From assembly GCA_903885795.1 (NCBI GenBank), contig CAISJV010000038.1, positions 1 to 64,000 on the forward strand: 64,000 nt of DNA, given 5' to 3'. Positions 1 to 7,940 of this stretch are shown here, piece after piece. A model generated the notes under the pieces. It saw only the letters and a list, made by a program, of their open reading frames with translations. It was not told the origin of the DNA and did not search any database. Each line of letters starts with the position of its first letter. Position 1 is the stretch's first letter. Both the position numbers and the translations under genes were made by a program. The stretch comes from an uncultured delta proteobacterium. GTDB lineage: Bacteria; Desulfobacterota; Syntrophia; Syntrophales; UBA8958.

Positions 1-23
1 CCCCCCCCCCCCCCCCCCCCCCC
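1..23. other. Poly-C run at window edge
   Basis: The first 23 bases are all C. Such a homopolymer is much more likely to be an assembly or sequencing artefact at a contig end than genomic sequence. It implies the true left neighbour of this region is unknown. Confidence 0.7.
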
Positions 24-331
24 ACGCTACTGCCGTGGTGCGAAACGGGCCTGCTGATGAAGTGAGCTTATCGCAAATTCCTCTAATCATTGCCATCACC
101 GTTGGGATGACTAAAGTTCTTGAGATTTATGAGTATCTATGTTCGCTGAACCTATGGCCTGATTCTACACGATAATATTAAAAAATCAAACATATTTTGG
201 TCCATCAAATGTTGTTTGTAATCTGAAAGCAGCAAATTTTCCTGTCTCATACCGAATTACGGACTTCAGGAAGATGCCAGCAAATCCATTCATCCATTAC
301 TTCTACATCAATCGCAATTATTCGAGCCTCA
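24..331. other. Gene-free stretch
   Basis: I see no supported gene, RNA or repeat in these roughly 300 bases. They are AT-richer than the coding DNA to the right and lie downstream of a truncated PIN gene, consistent with decayed sequence. Confidence 0.4.
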
Positions 332-598
332 TTAGTCTGCAAAAAGGGCTTCAAAATTTCGGGGATTGATGCTCAAGATATCCTCATAGTTTTTCAGGAT
401 CATCAGATCCTCATCGCCGGTAACGATGTAATCGGCAGTCCCATCGATAGCGCAGATAATAATCATATCATCATTTGGATCCCTGCAAATATTTGGAATA
501 GGGCTTAGCTTATGAAGTATTTCAGATGCTGCTTCCGAAACTATGGCTGAGATTTCGGAAATGTCAGTGGGTGTAAGAAAGGACTGCCTGGCAAGCAT
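332..598 (-). pseudogene. N-terminally truncated PIN-domain toxin relic
   Basis: The 88 residues match the C-terminal half of PIN-family ribonuclease toxins (COG1569 type): a CRDPNDD segment followed by DYIVTGDEDLM, which hold the distal acidic metal-binding residues. Members of the family are usually about 130-140 residues and start with a DTN(V/I) motif carrying the first catalytic Asp. That half is absent: the frame opens only 1 base after the stop of the upstream dehydrogenase gene at 600. No antitoxin gene is next to it. The most likely reading is a relic of a VapC-like toxin cut by a rearrangement. A short functional protein is less likely, since the active site would be incomplete. Confidence 0.6.
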
Positions 599-599
599 T

Positions 600-1547
600 T
601 TACGCCTTTAAATAAAGGAGTTCCTGTCCCGTTTCCAATCTCCTGATATTTTCAGCCACCGCCCTGACTATACCTCGTATGGAGACGTCCGTTACACCGC
701 CAACATGCGGGGTCGCCATTACATTGTATCTGAATATGGGATCATCGGGATCTGGTGGTTCTTCCCAAAATACATCCAGGCCGGCGCCGCTGATCTTCCC
801 CGCGGCCAGGGCATCCTCCAAGGCGCCCCGGTCAACCAGTCCCCCTCTGGAAAGATTGATCAGAATTGAATCTCCTTTCATCATGTCAAAAGTATGCCGC
901 CCCATCATATTCCTGCTTTCGGTTGTCAGGGGTAGGCAGAGGAAGACATAGTCGGACCGGCCAAGAAGTTCTTTTATATCTTCCGGGGTTCCGACCCATT
1001 CCAAACCGAGTTCCGCTTTCGCCTTTTGAGGATCGTGGCGTTTGATGCCGATTAAGTGAACGTCAAATGCTTTGAGACGTCTTGCCAGGGCACGGCCGAT
1101 ACCGCCAAGTCCGATAATACCCACTGTTTTCCCACTCAGGGCGCGCCCCTGAGGAACCCCCATCTGTCTGTTGGCAAGACATGATGCCATTTTCCGGACA
1201 TCTCTTGATAAGCCGATCATCATGTATATACCTAACTCGGCAACGGAATCGGCATTGCCGGATATAGCGGTGGGGACGTTGGCGACCCGGATGTTCATTT
1301 CCGCGGCGGCTTGCAGGTCGACAGCCTCCAGACCGGCGCCGCACTGCTGAATGAGACGCAGATGATCACAGCCGGTAAGATGCTCCCTGTTCACTGCGCT
1401 CATGGTGGGAATCAATACATCAAATCCTTTTAAGGTCTCGAACCCAAATCGTCCGCTGGTAGCAAATTCATGTTGAGGAAACTCGTTTTTTAGCAACCCC
1501 AGGAATCCACCCCAGGCATTTTCATGAGCGGCAAAGAGTATTTTCAT
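600..1547 (-). CDS. D-2-hydroxyacid dehydrogenase (NAD-binding)
   Basis: This 315-residue protein belongs to the D-isomer-specific 2-hydroxyacid dehydrogenases, which reduce 2-oxoacids or oxidise D-2-hydroxyacids with NAD(P) in the cytoplasm. A Rossmann motif GIIGLGGIGRA sits near residues 143-153. The catalytic Arg is in NLSRGGLVD, the Glu in WEEPPDPDD and the His in ATPHVGG. Length is normal for glyoxylate/hydroxypyruvate reductase-like members and short for SerA, since there is no ACT domain. The substrate cannot be read from the sequence. It is followed by the PIN relic with only 1 base between, and a nitroreductase lies upstream on the same strand, so a small redox operon is possible. 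Confidence 0.85.
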   Translation of the reverse strand: MKILFAAHENAWGGFLGLLKNEFPQHEFATSGRFGFETLKGFDVLIPTMSAVNREHLTGCDHLRLIQQCGAGLEAVDLQAAAEMNIRVANVPTAISGNADSVAELGIYMMIGLSRDVRKMASCLANRQMGVPQGRALSGKTVGIIGLGGIGRALARRLKAFDVHLIGIKRHDPQKAKAELGLEWVGTPEDIKELLGRSDYVFLCLPLTTESRNMMGRHTFDMMKGDSILINLSRGGLVDRGALEDALAAGKISGAGLDVFWEEPPDPDDPIFRYNVMATPHVGGVTDVSIRGIVRAVAENIRRLETGQELLYLKA

Positions 1548-1612
1548 TTTCCCTCTCCATTCGCTGGACTTAAAGCATTGCGTAAAAATTTGTGCCTTTC
1601 GTCGGTTTCTGC

Positions 1613-2176
1613 TTATATGACCTTCAGGATTACCGGGTCATGCCGTTCCGAGGCAGCCGGGATGTCCGTCGGGTAGCCGACGATAATCGGCGCGACGATT
1701 TCACAGTCCTCGGGAATCCCCATTTCCTTCAGGACTTCGGGGGTGCGGATAGGGCTTCCCATACCGATCCAACAGGTTCCTAAACCCCGTGCCGTGGCGG
1801 CAAACATGAAATAGGCCGCCGTCAACCCCGTATCGACATCCAGTGAGCCGACACCTTTGGGACCTATGAAATAAACCACACAGGGGGCGTTATAGAAGAC
1901 ATTGAATTGCTCCTCCCTTAGCATGGCCTCATATTTTTTCAGCGGTGACGAGGGATTTTTGACCATATCGGATAGAAAGTTGTTCTTGCTTTCCGTGGAT
2001 AGTCTTTTCATGAATCCCCGGTCCCGGATAATGATAAACTGGCAGGGCTGGCCGTTGCTCGCCGTCGGGGCCAGGCAGGTATCCTGAAGAAGCTCTTTCA
2101 GGACGGACAGGGGAACGTCTCTATCCTGAAAGTCACGAATGGCGCGTCTGTTTTTCAAAAGGGTTTGATAATCCAT
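1613..2176 (-). CDS. Nitroreductase-family flavoprotein
   Basis: A 187-residue nitroreductase-fold protein that would bind FMN and reduce a substrate with NAD(P)H. The N-terminus has the family's RRAIRDF signature (residues 10-16). APTASNGQP follows, the usual flavin-contact segment, and the C-terminal part has GLGTCWIGMG and IIVGYP. These are the normal order and spacing for a single-domain member. The start ATG at 2176 is preceded by an AAGGAGG ribosome site. The substrate is unknown: family members act on nitroaromatics, enals, quinones or flavins. It is a different subfamily from the second nitroreductase at 41.4 kb. Confidence 0.85.
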   Translation of the reverse strand: MDYQTLLKNRRAIRDFQDRDVPLSVLKELLQDTCLAPTASNGQPCQFIIIRDRGFMKRLSTESKNNFLSDMVKNPSSPLKKYEAMLREEQFNVFYNAPCVVYFIGPKGVGSLDVDTGLTAAYFMFAATARGLGTCWIGMGSPIRTPEVLKEMGIPEDCEIVAPIIVGYPTDIPAASERHDPVILKVI

Positions 2177-2264
2177 GTTTTTCCTCCTTAATTATTTCAT
2201 AAGGGGCAAATGATTTAGTCCGTCTAACTTTTTCTTCCGGAATCGTCTGTTCGCCCTCAACCAA

Positions 2265-2546
2265 TCACACATTCCTTCGCCTCAACACCATCCTGATCGC
2301 AATATAGGGGACAAGGAAAAAAAGCAAATTGCAACATTTCACAAAAGCCATGCCGTAATAATTCAGCAAATCATACTCGTGCCTCGATATTTGGAATAGA
2401 TTGTTGTGAATCAGGTAGCCGGCATCCCTGCTTAGCAGGAAGAAGACGAACCAGAACGTGACAAATGCAACGCCTATTGCAAAACACCTGATCAAAATAC
2501 TTGAAATGATTTCCAACTCACTTACGAAACCCGAAGATTCATTCAT
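2265..2546 (-). CDS. Small membrane protein of unknown function
   Basis: A 93-residue protein I do not recognise. Two hydrophobic segments stand out, about residues 12-38 (IRCFAIGVAFVTFWFVFFLL) and 66-86 (AFVKCCNLLFFLVPYIAI), joined by a polar loop, with a basic end (RMVLRRRNV). This suggests a two-helix inner-membrane protein with positive ends in the cytoplasm. An AGGAG-type ribosome site precedes the ATG. It lies between fdhD and a nitroreductase on the same strand, which gives no firm clue. Confidence 0.6.
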   Translation of the reverse strand: MNESSGFVSELEIISSILIRCFAIGVAFVTFWFVFFLLSRDAGYLIHNNLFQISRHEYDLLNYYGMAFVKCCNLLFFLVPYIAIRMVLRRRNV

Positions 2547-2648
2547 TTTTCTCCTCCCGGCAAGATACCACGTTTATTAAGAGGAAGTGCTTGGCTCAGG
2601 GTGGTCAATTTTCGGTTATCACAACCTTGCGTGAATTTATCGCAATTC

Positions 2649-3449
2649 TCACCGCAACAATCGCTCCTCCCCTGAATAAACAAACCCGGCATTGCTGCGT
2701 ACATAGCCCAGGAGCGTTACGCTGTACTTTCTGGCAAGGTTGACCGCTGCCGCCGTGGGGGTTGATCGGGAAACAAGGACCGGGACGCCGAGCCTGATGA
2801 CCTTGGTGATGATTTCAGAAGAAACCCTCCCGCTCACAAACATCATTCCATTTCCGACCAGATGCATTTTATCATTTCCAAGGAGCACGCCCGCGATCTT
2901 ATCGAAACAGTTGTGCCGTCCGATGTCTTCGTTAAAAACGGATAAATCGTCATGCTGAAACAAGACACTGTGGACCCCGCCGATCGCCCTGTAAATCTCG
3001 GAGCGGCGCTCAAACTCCTTCATGGAGCTCAGGATATTGCGAAGAGAGAATCTGTCCTGACTCGATACAGTCAGAAATTTATCGTTTTTTAAGGGATTGA
3101 TGTAGGTGAAGCATTTTCCGCAACCTGATGTGACGCTGCGGAGACTCTCACACTTTTCGACGGATTTTCCAGGAGCAAGATCAATCATCACAGCAAAAAG
3201 GCGCTCATTATAGGTTATGGCCGAGACATCTGCGATTGTGTCAATAACGCCTTCACTGTAGAGGAACCCCAGGGCAAGTTCTTCCGTCAACTGGTTGAGG
3301 CAAAGAAGGGAGGCGTACTCCGTGCCGTTGATATAGATCTTCAAAGATATTTCGCCGATCACGCTCTTTTCCGTATCGTCCAATCTCGCGACGCCACCAT
3401 CACAGATGATCTCTTTAACGGTAAAGGTGCTATATAATGTTTCGTCCAT
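2649..3449 (-). CDS. fdhD: Formate dehydrogenase accessory sulfurtransferase FdhD
   Basis: FdhD passes sulfur from a cysteine desulfurase (IscS in E. coli) to the bis-MGD molybdenum or tungsten cofactor, which formate dehydrogenase needs for activity. The protein is about 266 residues, normal for the family. It has the cysteine pair in TSGCGKC, the site of persulfide transfer, and the conserved NEDIGRHNC(F)DK and SGRVSSE segments. I place the start at 3449 because a GGAGGAG ribosome site lies just upstream; the longer frame starting at 3467 would contain that site. No formate dehydrogenase gene is in this window. A degraded copy of the first codons of this gene is present at 24.4 kb. Confidence 0.9.
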   Translation of the reverse strand: MDETLYSTFTVKEIICDGGVARLDDTEKSVIGEISLKIYINGTEYASLLCLNQLTEELALGFLYSEGVIDTIADVSAITYNERLFAVMIDLAPGKSVEKCESLRSVTSGCGKCFTYINPLKNDKFLTVSSQDRFSLRNILSSMKEFERRSEIYRAIGGVHSVLFQHDDLSVFNEDIGRHNCFDKIAGVLLGNDKMHLVGNGMMFVSGRVSSEIITKVIRLGVPVLVSRSTPTAAAVNLARKYSVTLLGYVRSNAGFVYSGEERLLR

Positions 3450-3669
3450 CGGATGACTCCTCCACAAAAGGAACTATGCTAAATAACTCGCATCTCAGGC
3501 GCCTGATTTTCGAACCCTTCATTCTCCTCTTTTACAGAGGATAATACGCGCGAACGAAATCATGCTCTGATGTCTCCCTTATATCCGAAAGGCATCCACC
3601 GCTTCAAGCTTTTGATTTCATTTTTTGAATCACACTGTAAAAAAACAAATTAAAATTCTCGTTTGATAC

Positions 3670-3746
3670 TTGACAAAACTCTTACTGTTAATTATATTCT
3701 GATCCAACTGATGAATCTGATTATATGGAATACATTTGAATAATCA
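3670..3746 (+). promoter_or_regulatory. hgcCAB promoter with possible operator
   Basis: TTGACA at 3670-3675 and TATATT at 3693-3698 are separated by exactly 17 bases, a near-consensus sigma-70 promoter. Downstream, TGATTAT (3718-3724) and ATAATCA (3740-3746) form a 7-bp inverted repeat with a 15-base spacer, placed where a repressor could block elongation or initiation. The same -35, -10 and leader pattern recurs at 8518-8594 before the deleted hgcC copy. A role for the nearby ArsR is inference. Confidence 0.7.
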
Positions 3747-3762
3747 AAGTGAGGCAAAAGAA

Positions 3763-4041
3763 ATGGTTAAAACAGATCAAAAGAAGGCATCCTGTTGTGA
3801 ATCCGCAAGCGTGGTTACGAGTTGCTGCCGCATCGAAGCGCTGATCAGCGTCGATGAGCGGGGGCAAATGGTGCTCCCCAAGGAATTGCGGGACAAAGCG
3901 AACATTAAGGCTGGAGATAAACTGGCCCTCGTGAGTTGGGAAAAAGATGGCGCGGTCTGCTGCCTTACCCTGATCAAAGCCGACAATCTTGCGGAGCGGG
4001 TCAAGGAATTTCTCGGTCCCGTCATGAGAGATTTTGGGTGA
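3763..4041 (+). CDS. hgcC: HgcAB-associated AbrB-like protein (HgcC-type)
   Basis: A 92-residue protein with two vicinal Cys pairs in its N-terminal tail (residues 11-12 and 21-22), then an AbrB/SpoVT/MazE-like swapped-hairpin domain (about 24-75: ISVDERGQMVLPKELRDKA, then AGDKLALV). A further VCC occurs inside the domain. AbrB domains bind DNA as dimers; the Cys pairs suggest a thiol-reactive metal or metalloid sensor, which is inference. The start at 3763 is chosen because GTGAGG lies 8 bases upstream and because the second copy at 8610 starts at the same codon. It is the first gene of the hgcA-hgcB operon, 12 bases ahead of hgcA. Similar small AbrB proteins are known next to hgcAB elsewhere; the symbol rests on that association. 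Confidence 0.75.
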   Translation: MVKTDQKKASCCESASVVTSCCRIEALISVDERGQMVLPKELRDKANIKAGDKLALVSWEKDGAVCCLTLIKADNLAERVKEFLGPVMRDFG

Positions 4042-4053
4042 GGTTAATCTGTG

Positions 4054-5205
4054 ATGAATGCAAGTGCCAATGATTCGTCAAACAAGCTGGTCCTGCTACC
4101 TATGGCGCCCCTTATGGCCTGCGCAGATCCAGACAGCGAGATTCCGTTATGCCCGCCCCGCCTGGATCAGGCGTTTGTAACCGGTTCCGTGGCAGGTACT
4201 CCGGGAAGAATTCCCCAGGTTTCTTCAGACTTGACAGGGTGCGACCGCTGGGGTTCGATCAAGGCGCGCTGGGGGGTCGGCAGGATGCATTACGCCGTTG
4301 ATCCGGGCCTGTATGCCCTCGGATCACCCGATGAGTCCTCACCCGTCCTCGTCACGGCCAATTACAAGATGACCTTCGACTGCCTCCGGGAGGCCCTACC
4401 GGGGCGGAATGTCTGGATCCTTGTCCTCGACACGGATGGAATCAACGTCTGGTGCGCCGCCGGTAAAGGAACCTTTGGAACGGAGGAACTAATCCGCCGG
4501 ATCACGGCCAGCAGCCTGAAAGATGTGGTAAAGCACCGCAATCTGATCCTGCCTCAGCTAGGCGCTCCCGGCGTATCCGCTCATCTGGTCAGAAAACAGT
4601 CGGGCTTTAAGGTCCATTACGGGCCAATTCTTGCCCAGGACGTCGCCGCCTATCTCGACGCCGGCCTCAAGGCGACAGCCGAAATGCGACGGAAAGCCTT
4701 TCCTCTGCGGGAGCGCGCCGTCCTCATTCCCATTGAAATAGTTGCCGTACTGAAGCCAGCTATGATCATCATCCCCATCCTGTTGCTCATCGGTGGTTTC
4801 GGCGGATCAGGGGGATTTGTGCAAAGTATGACCCATGACGGTATATTTTCGATAATTGCCTTTTTATGCGCCATTTTTTCCGGTGCAGTCTTAACCCCCC
4901 TTCTTCTCCCCTATCTGCCGGGACGCGCCTTTACAACAAAAGGAATCGCCGTCGGACTGCCGGTAGCCATCGGACTGCTCTATGCATGGGGGGGTGATCT
5001 CCGGAGTTGGCGGGAGATCCTGCTCGGAGGAGCCTGGCTGCTTATGATTCCGGCCTTTTCCGCCTATCTGGCCATGAACTTCACCGGCGCTTCCACATAC
5101 ACTTCTCTGTCCGGGGTGAAGCGGGAAATGAGCTGGGCCTTGCCTCTGGAAATTGGCGCCGGTCTTTCCGGGTTTGCCATGTTACTGGTCTCTCGTTTTT
5201 TTTAA
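4054..5205 (+). CDS. hgcA: Mercury methylation corrinoid protein HgcA
   Basis: HgcA carries a methyl group on a corrinoid cofactor and transfers it to Hg(II), giving methylmercury. The soluble N-terminal half (to about residue 215) is the CdhD-like corrinoid-binding domain. It contains the diagnostic cap-helix motif NVWCAAGKGTFGT, with the Cys (residue 134) that is the proposed lower axial ligand to cobalt. The C-terminal half has five hydrophobic helices (about 223-248, 264-288, 297-312, 325-342, 365-382), the membrane domain that separates HgcA from the soluble CO dehydrogenase/acetyl-CoA synthase corrinoid protein. Length (383 residues) fits. GTG at 4051 is an alternative start. hgcB follows after 11 bases, which is the canonical arrangement. 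The extra N-terminal stretch (residues 1-60) is not recognisable. Confidence 0.95.
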   Translation: MNASANDSSNKLVLLPMAPLMACADPDSEIPLCPPRLDQAFVTGSVAGTPGRIPQVSSDLTGCDRWGSIKARWGVGRMHYAVDPGLYALGSPDESSPVLVTANYKMTFDCLREALPGRNVWILVLDTDGINVWCAAGKGTFGTEELIRRITASSLKDVVKHRNLILPQLGAPGVSAHLVRKQSGFKVHYGPILAQDVAAYLDAGLKATAEMRRKAFPLRERAVLIPIEIVAVLKPAMIIIPILLLIGGFGGSGGFVQSMTHDGIFSIIAFLCAIFSGAVLTPLLLPYLPGRAFTTKGIAVGLPVAIGLLYAWGGDLRSWREILLGGAWLLMIPAFSAYLAMNFTGASTYTSLSGVKREMSWALPLEIGAGLSGFAMLLVSRFF

Positions 5206-5216
5206 AGGAGAATGAA

Positions 5217-5546
5217 ATGAAGAATTTGATCTATTTGAGGGATGTCGTCACCTTAAAGGTTGACAGTGATAAATGCACCGGTTGTGGCATGTGCCTGGAG
5301 GTCTGTCCCCACGGGGTGCTGGCGATCGATGAAAAACGTGTCCTGATCAGGAATCGTGATGCCTGCATGGAATGTGGAGCCTGTAGTCTCAATTGTCCAG
5401 TCGGCGCCGTGTCCGTTGAGGCCGGGGTCGGCTGCGCCGCAGCGGTGATCAACGGAATGCTGAACCGGGAAAGCGCTTCCTGCGGTTGCTTCGTCGATCC
5501 GAAAAATCCGTCTGCGGGCAAGGTGGGAGGAACTTGTTGCTCGTGA
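5217..5546 (+). CDS. hgcB: Mercury methylation ferredoxin HgcB
   Basis: HgcB is the 2x[4Fe-4S] ferredoxin partner of HgcA. It is thought to reduce the corrinoid to Co(I) and to hand over Hg(II). The 109-residue protein has two CxxCxxCxxxC(P) clusters, Cys 20/23/26/30 and 50/53/56/60, a single Cys at 73, and a C-terminal vicinal pair (Cys 107-108) just before the end. The last two elements are typical of HgcB and unusual for ordinary ferredoxins. Two further Cys (89 and 91, CGC) add thiols. The start at 5217 has AAAGGAG 6 bases upstream; a longer open frame reaching back into hgcA is only a shadow. Together with hgcA it predicts mercury methylation. Confidence 0.94.
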   Translation: MKNLIYLRDVVTLKVDSDKCTGCGMCLEVCPHGVLAIDEKRVLIRNRDACMECGACSLNCPVGAVSVEAGVGCAAAVINGMLNRESASCGCFVDPKNPSAGKVGGTCCS

Positions 5547-5671
5547 GCGCTTGGCACTAAATCTCCCCGATCACAAACAACCGGGAGTTTATTATTATTC
5601 CAAATTAAGAGAAATTTTATCATTTTAACTCGATGGTTTCTACTAAATTGAGAATGAGCGTGGCGGAAAAT

Positions 5672-5704
5672 AGGGCCTGATGAATACCACTTTTCATCGG
5701 CCCT
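5672..5704. terminator. Hairpin between convergent hgcAB and arsRDA
   Basis: AGGGCCTGATGAA (5672-5684) pairs with TTCATCGGCCCT (5693-5704) with one bulge and an 8-base loop. On the minus strand the stem is followed by TATTTT, so it could end arsRDA transcription; on the plus strand it lies 126 bases after hgcB. A weaker stem (CTCCC/GGGAG then TTTATTATTATT) at about 5557-5594 may terminate hgcB itself. Confidence 0.55.
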
Positions 5705-5779
5705 CTCTAAAGCCGATGGACGTCCAAAATCGCCGGGGTTTCAAAGCGATACATCTTCCTTAAAGCGTACTTACTTTTT

Positions 5780-7615
5780 CTAATTACACATCTGTTGGCC
5801 TAACTGTCTTAAGGTATCAATTCCCTTGGGTTCGTGATCGAGAAGGGGCACAAAGATCATTGGCTTATCGAAGCGTTCCGCGATCTCGGCAAGGTATTTT
5901 TCCTGTTGCTTTCTCCTCTTATCGAAAAAGGCGTTATTCCCCACATCGGGCGGCAAGATATAATTGACGGCCACCATCGCCGTTTCGATACCCACCTGTA
6001 TTTTTAGGTCTTCCGAGGCCCGCCAGGCCTCGATCATGGGCGTGTACTCGGAATACATGACGAAAACAAAGGCGCTCGTGTCGCGGTTGCGCATCTTTTC
6101 AATGACATCGGCGTATTTGTTTTGTGTAGCCTCGGAGGTCTGCTTCGTCAGGGTCCCCAGATCGATAAAGCCCTTCCAGTCAGTCGGCAGCTCCAGCAAC
6201 CGCAGGGTATGACCCGTGGGGGCCGTATCGAAGACGGTGATGTCATAACCATCCGTATCGAAATAGCTCATGAATTTCTCGAAGGCGGCCATCTCCTCGG
6301 CGCAGGGGGAATTCAGGTCCTCCTCCACTGACTTTTTTGTTTCTTCGCTCTGATCCTTGACGGCCTCAAGTATCCGTTCCTTATACTCCTCCAGGGCCTG
6401 CCGCTGATCGATCCGCGCCGCATAAAGATTGTCCATCCCGTTGATCTTCGTGGGCTCATGGTTGATCGCCTGGCCAAAGATGTCGTGGAGGTGGGACGCC
6501 GGGTCGGTGGTCACAATTAGCGTTTTATACCCGTGGTCCGCCAGGTACAGAGAGGTCGTACTGGCGATGGTGCTTTTGCCCACACCACCTTTGCCTGTAA
6601 AGAATATGAATCTCTGTCCGTTAGTGGGTTTCAGCAGATCATGGCAGGATTCTCTACTATAGGGCGTCTGATTGAAGAAAACAGCGGGCTGGCTTGGGGA
6701 AGATTTAATCCCGTCTATGTCCTTTTTATCCTCATAAACGAAGCGTCCCACTTCGTTCAGCAATTCCGTTCCCGATACTTCGCTGTCCCGCAGGGGATAG
6801 TAAATTTTCTTCAGTTCAGGGAACTCGATCTCGATCCGGGCAATGACCCGGTTCTCTTCCACCTTTTTCCTGCAGAAGAAATCGTCCGTGCAAGCTTCCT
6901 CGGGAAGGAGCCCGTTCACGATAAGGAAACTGGTAGCGATCCCCAGCTTGGATAACTCTCCCGCGCTTCTTTTCGTTTCCAGGATGGATGAATTCTCGGG
7001 CTTCAGGACAAAGATGAAGGAAGTGCGGTTTCGATCCTGAAGATAGTTAATTGCCTTCTCGTACTTCACCCTCGCGCTCTGGAGAGACGCCCCAGGACCG
7101 ATGCAGGTGGCTGCGTTTTGGTTCAATGTCTCCGTCCAGCCGCTGGGAAGCTCCAGAAGGCGGATGGTGTGCCCCGTGGGCGCCGTGTCGAAGACCACGA
7201 CGTCATAACCGGGGTCATCCATGAATTCGATAAACTTGTCAAAAGCGGCCACTTCTTCTACACAGGGACTGTTGAGTTGTTCCTTGATAATCTGTAGGTT
7301 CTTTTCATCAAGCAGGTCCCGCAGGGGGCTAACGATTCTTTCCCGATATTCCTCCGACGCCATGTCGGGATCGATCTCGATGGCATGGAGATTCCCTATA
7401 TTCCGAATCGGCGTGACATGATGGCCGATTGACTGGCCGAAGATATCCGACAGATTCGGGGCCGGATCGGTCGTCACGAGCAGGGTCTTATATCCTGCCT
7501 TCGCCAGCCACACTGACGTGGCACAGCTCATCGTGCTCTTGCCGACGCCGCCTTTGCCGCTGAAAAAAACGAACTTCACTTCTTTCCCTGCGGGGATGAT
7601 TTGATGTTTAAGCAT
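5780..7615 (-). CDS. arsA: Arsenical pump-driving ATPase ArsA (double domain)
   Basis: ArsA hydrolyses ATP on the cytoplasmic face of the membrane to power arsenite or antimonite extrusion. The 611 residues hold two homologous halves, each with a deviant Walker A GKGGVGKST (residues about 20-28 and in the second half) and a DTAPTGHT(I/L)RLLELP signature. The three metalloid-sensing Cys of the plasmid R773 protein have counterparts: NSPCVEE and ATCIGP in the first half, NSPCAEE in the second. The gene is translationally coupled to arsD (8-base overlap). There is no arsB or acr3 pump gene within the window, so the membrane partner must be elsewhere, or this ATPase serves another role. Confidence 0.93.
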   Translation of the reverse strand: MLKHQIIPAGKEVKFVFFSGKGGVGKSTMSCATSVWLAKAGYKTLLVTTDPAPNLSDIFGQSIGHHVTPIRNIGNLHAIEIDPDMASEEYRERIVSPLRDLLDEKNLQIIKEQLNSPCVEEVAAFDKFIEFMDDPGYDVVVFDTAPTGHTIRLLELPSGWTETLNQNAATCIGPGASLQSARVKYEKAINYLQDRNRTSFIFVLKPENSSILETKRSAGELSKLGIATSFLIVNGLLPEEACTDDFFCRKKVEENRVIARIEIEFPELKKIYYPLRDSEVSGTELLNEVGRFVYEDKKDIDGIKSSPSQPAVFFNQTPYSRESCHDLLKPTNGQRFIFFTGKGGVGKSTIASTTSLYLADHGYKTLIVTTDPASHLHDIFGQAINHEPTKINGMDNLYAARIDQRQALEEYKERILEAVKDQSEETKKSVEEDLNSPCAEEMAAFEKFMSYFDTDGYDITVFDTAPTGHTLRLLELPTDWKGFIDLGTLTKQTSEATQNKYADVIEKMRNRDTSAFVFVMYSEYTPMIEAWRASEDLKIQVGIETAMVAVNYILPPDVGNNAFFDKRRKQQEKYLAEIAERFDKPMIFVPLLDHEPKGIDTLRQLGQQMCN

Positions 7616-7940
7616 TTAATTTGTCCTTTTCCAGAATCTCCTTGATCTGGTCATAAGTCATGTATTTTTGTCTGGCGACAATAGTTCCATTGATGGTGGT
7701 GATGGGCAGTATGGCCAGTCCGTTTTCTTTTACCAATCGAGCGATCTCCAGATTGGCAAAGAACAGGAGGCTATTGAAAACCAGGCTGGCACGCATGATC
7801 TTCAGGTTGTCTTTGTACTCGCTCGTCAGATGTTTCAGTGTCTCACTAAACTCGATCAGTTCGCGGTCCGGCTCGGGGCCGCATACACCTGTGGCGCAGC
7901 ACATGGCACCTTCGTAAATTGTTAATTCCTGACTAGTCAT
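7608..7940 (-). CDS. arsD: Arsenite metallochaperone ArsD
   Basis: ArsD delivers As(III) or Sb(III) to ArsA and can act as a weak repressor. The 110-residue protein has Cys 14, 15 and 20 in AMCCATGVCG, matching the Cys12-Cys13-Cys18 metalloid site of R773 ArsD. It has a thioredoxin-like fold pattern and the LPITTINGTIV segment. The C-terminal vicinal Cys pairs of R773 ArsD are absent, as in many chromosomal forms. The start overlaps the end of arsR by 4 bases and its own end overlaps arsA by 8 bases, so the three genes form one transcript. Confidence 0.92.
   Translation of the reverse strand: MTSQELTIYEGAMCCATGVCGPEPDRELIEFSETLKHLTSEYKDNLKIMRASLVFNSLLFFANLEIARLVKENGLAILPITTINGTIVARQKYMTYDQIKEILEKDKLNA

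Noticed and set aside
4054-5205. HgcA as the CO dehydrogenase/acetyl-CoA synthase corrinoid subunit
   Set aside because: That protein lacks the C-terminal membrane helices and the NVWCAAGK cap helix; gene order with HgcB also argues against it.
5007-5546. 179-residue frame including hgcB and part of hgcA
   Set aside because: The part before 5217 is a shadow of hgcA in another frame; a ribosome site stands right before 5217.
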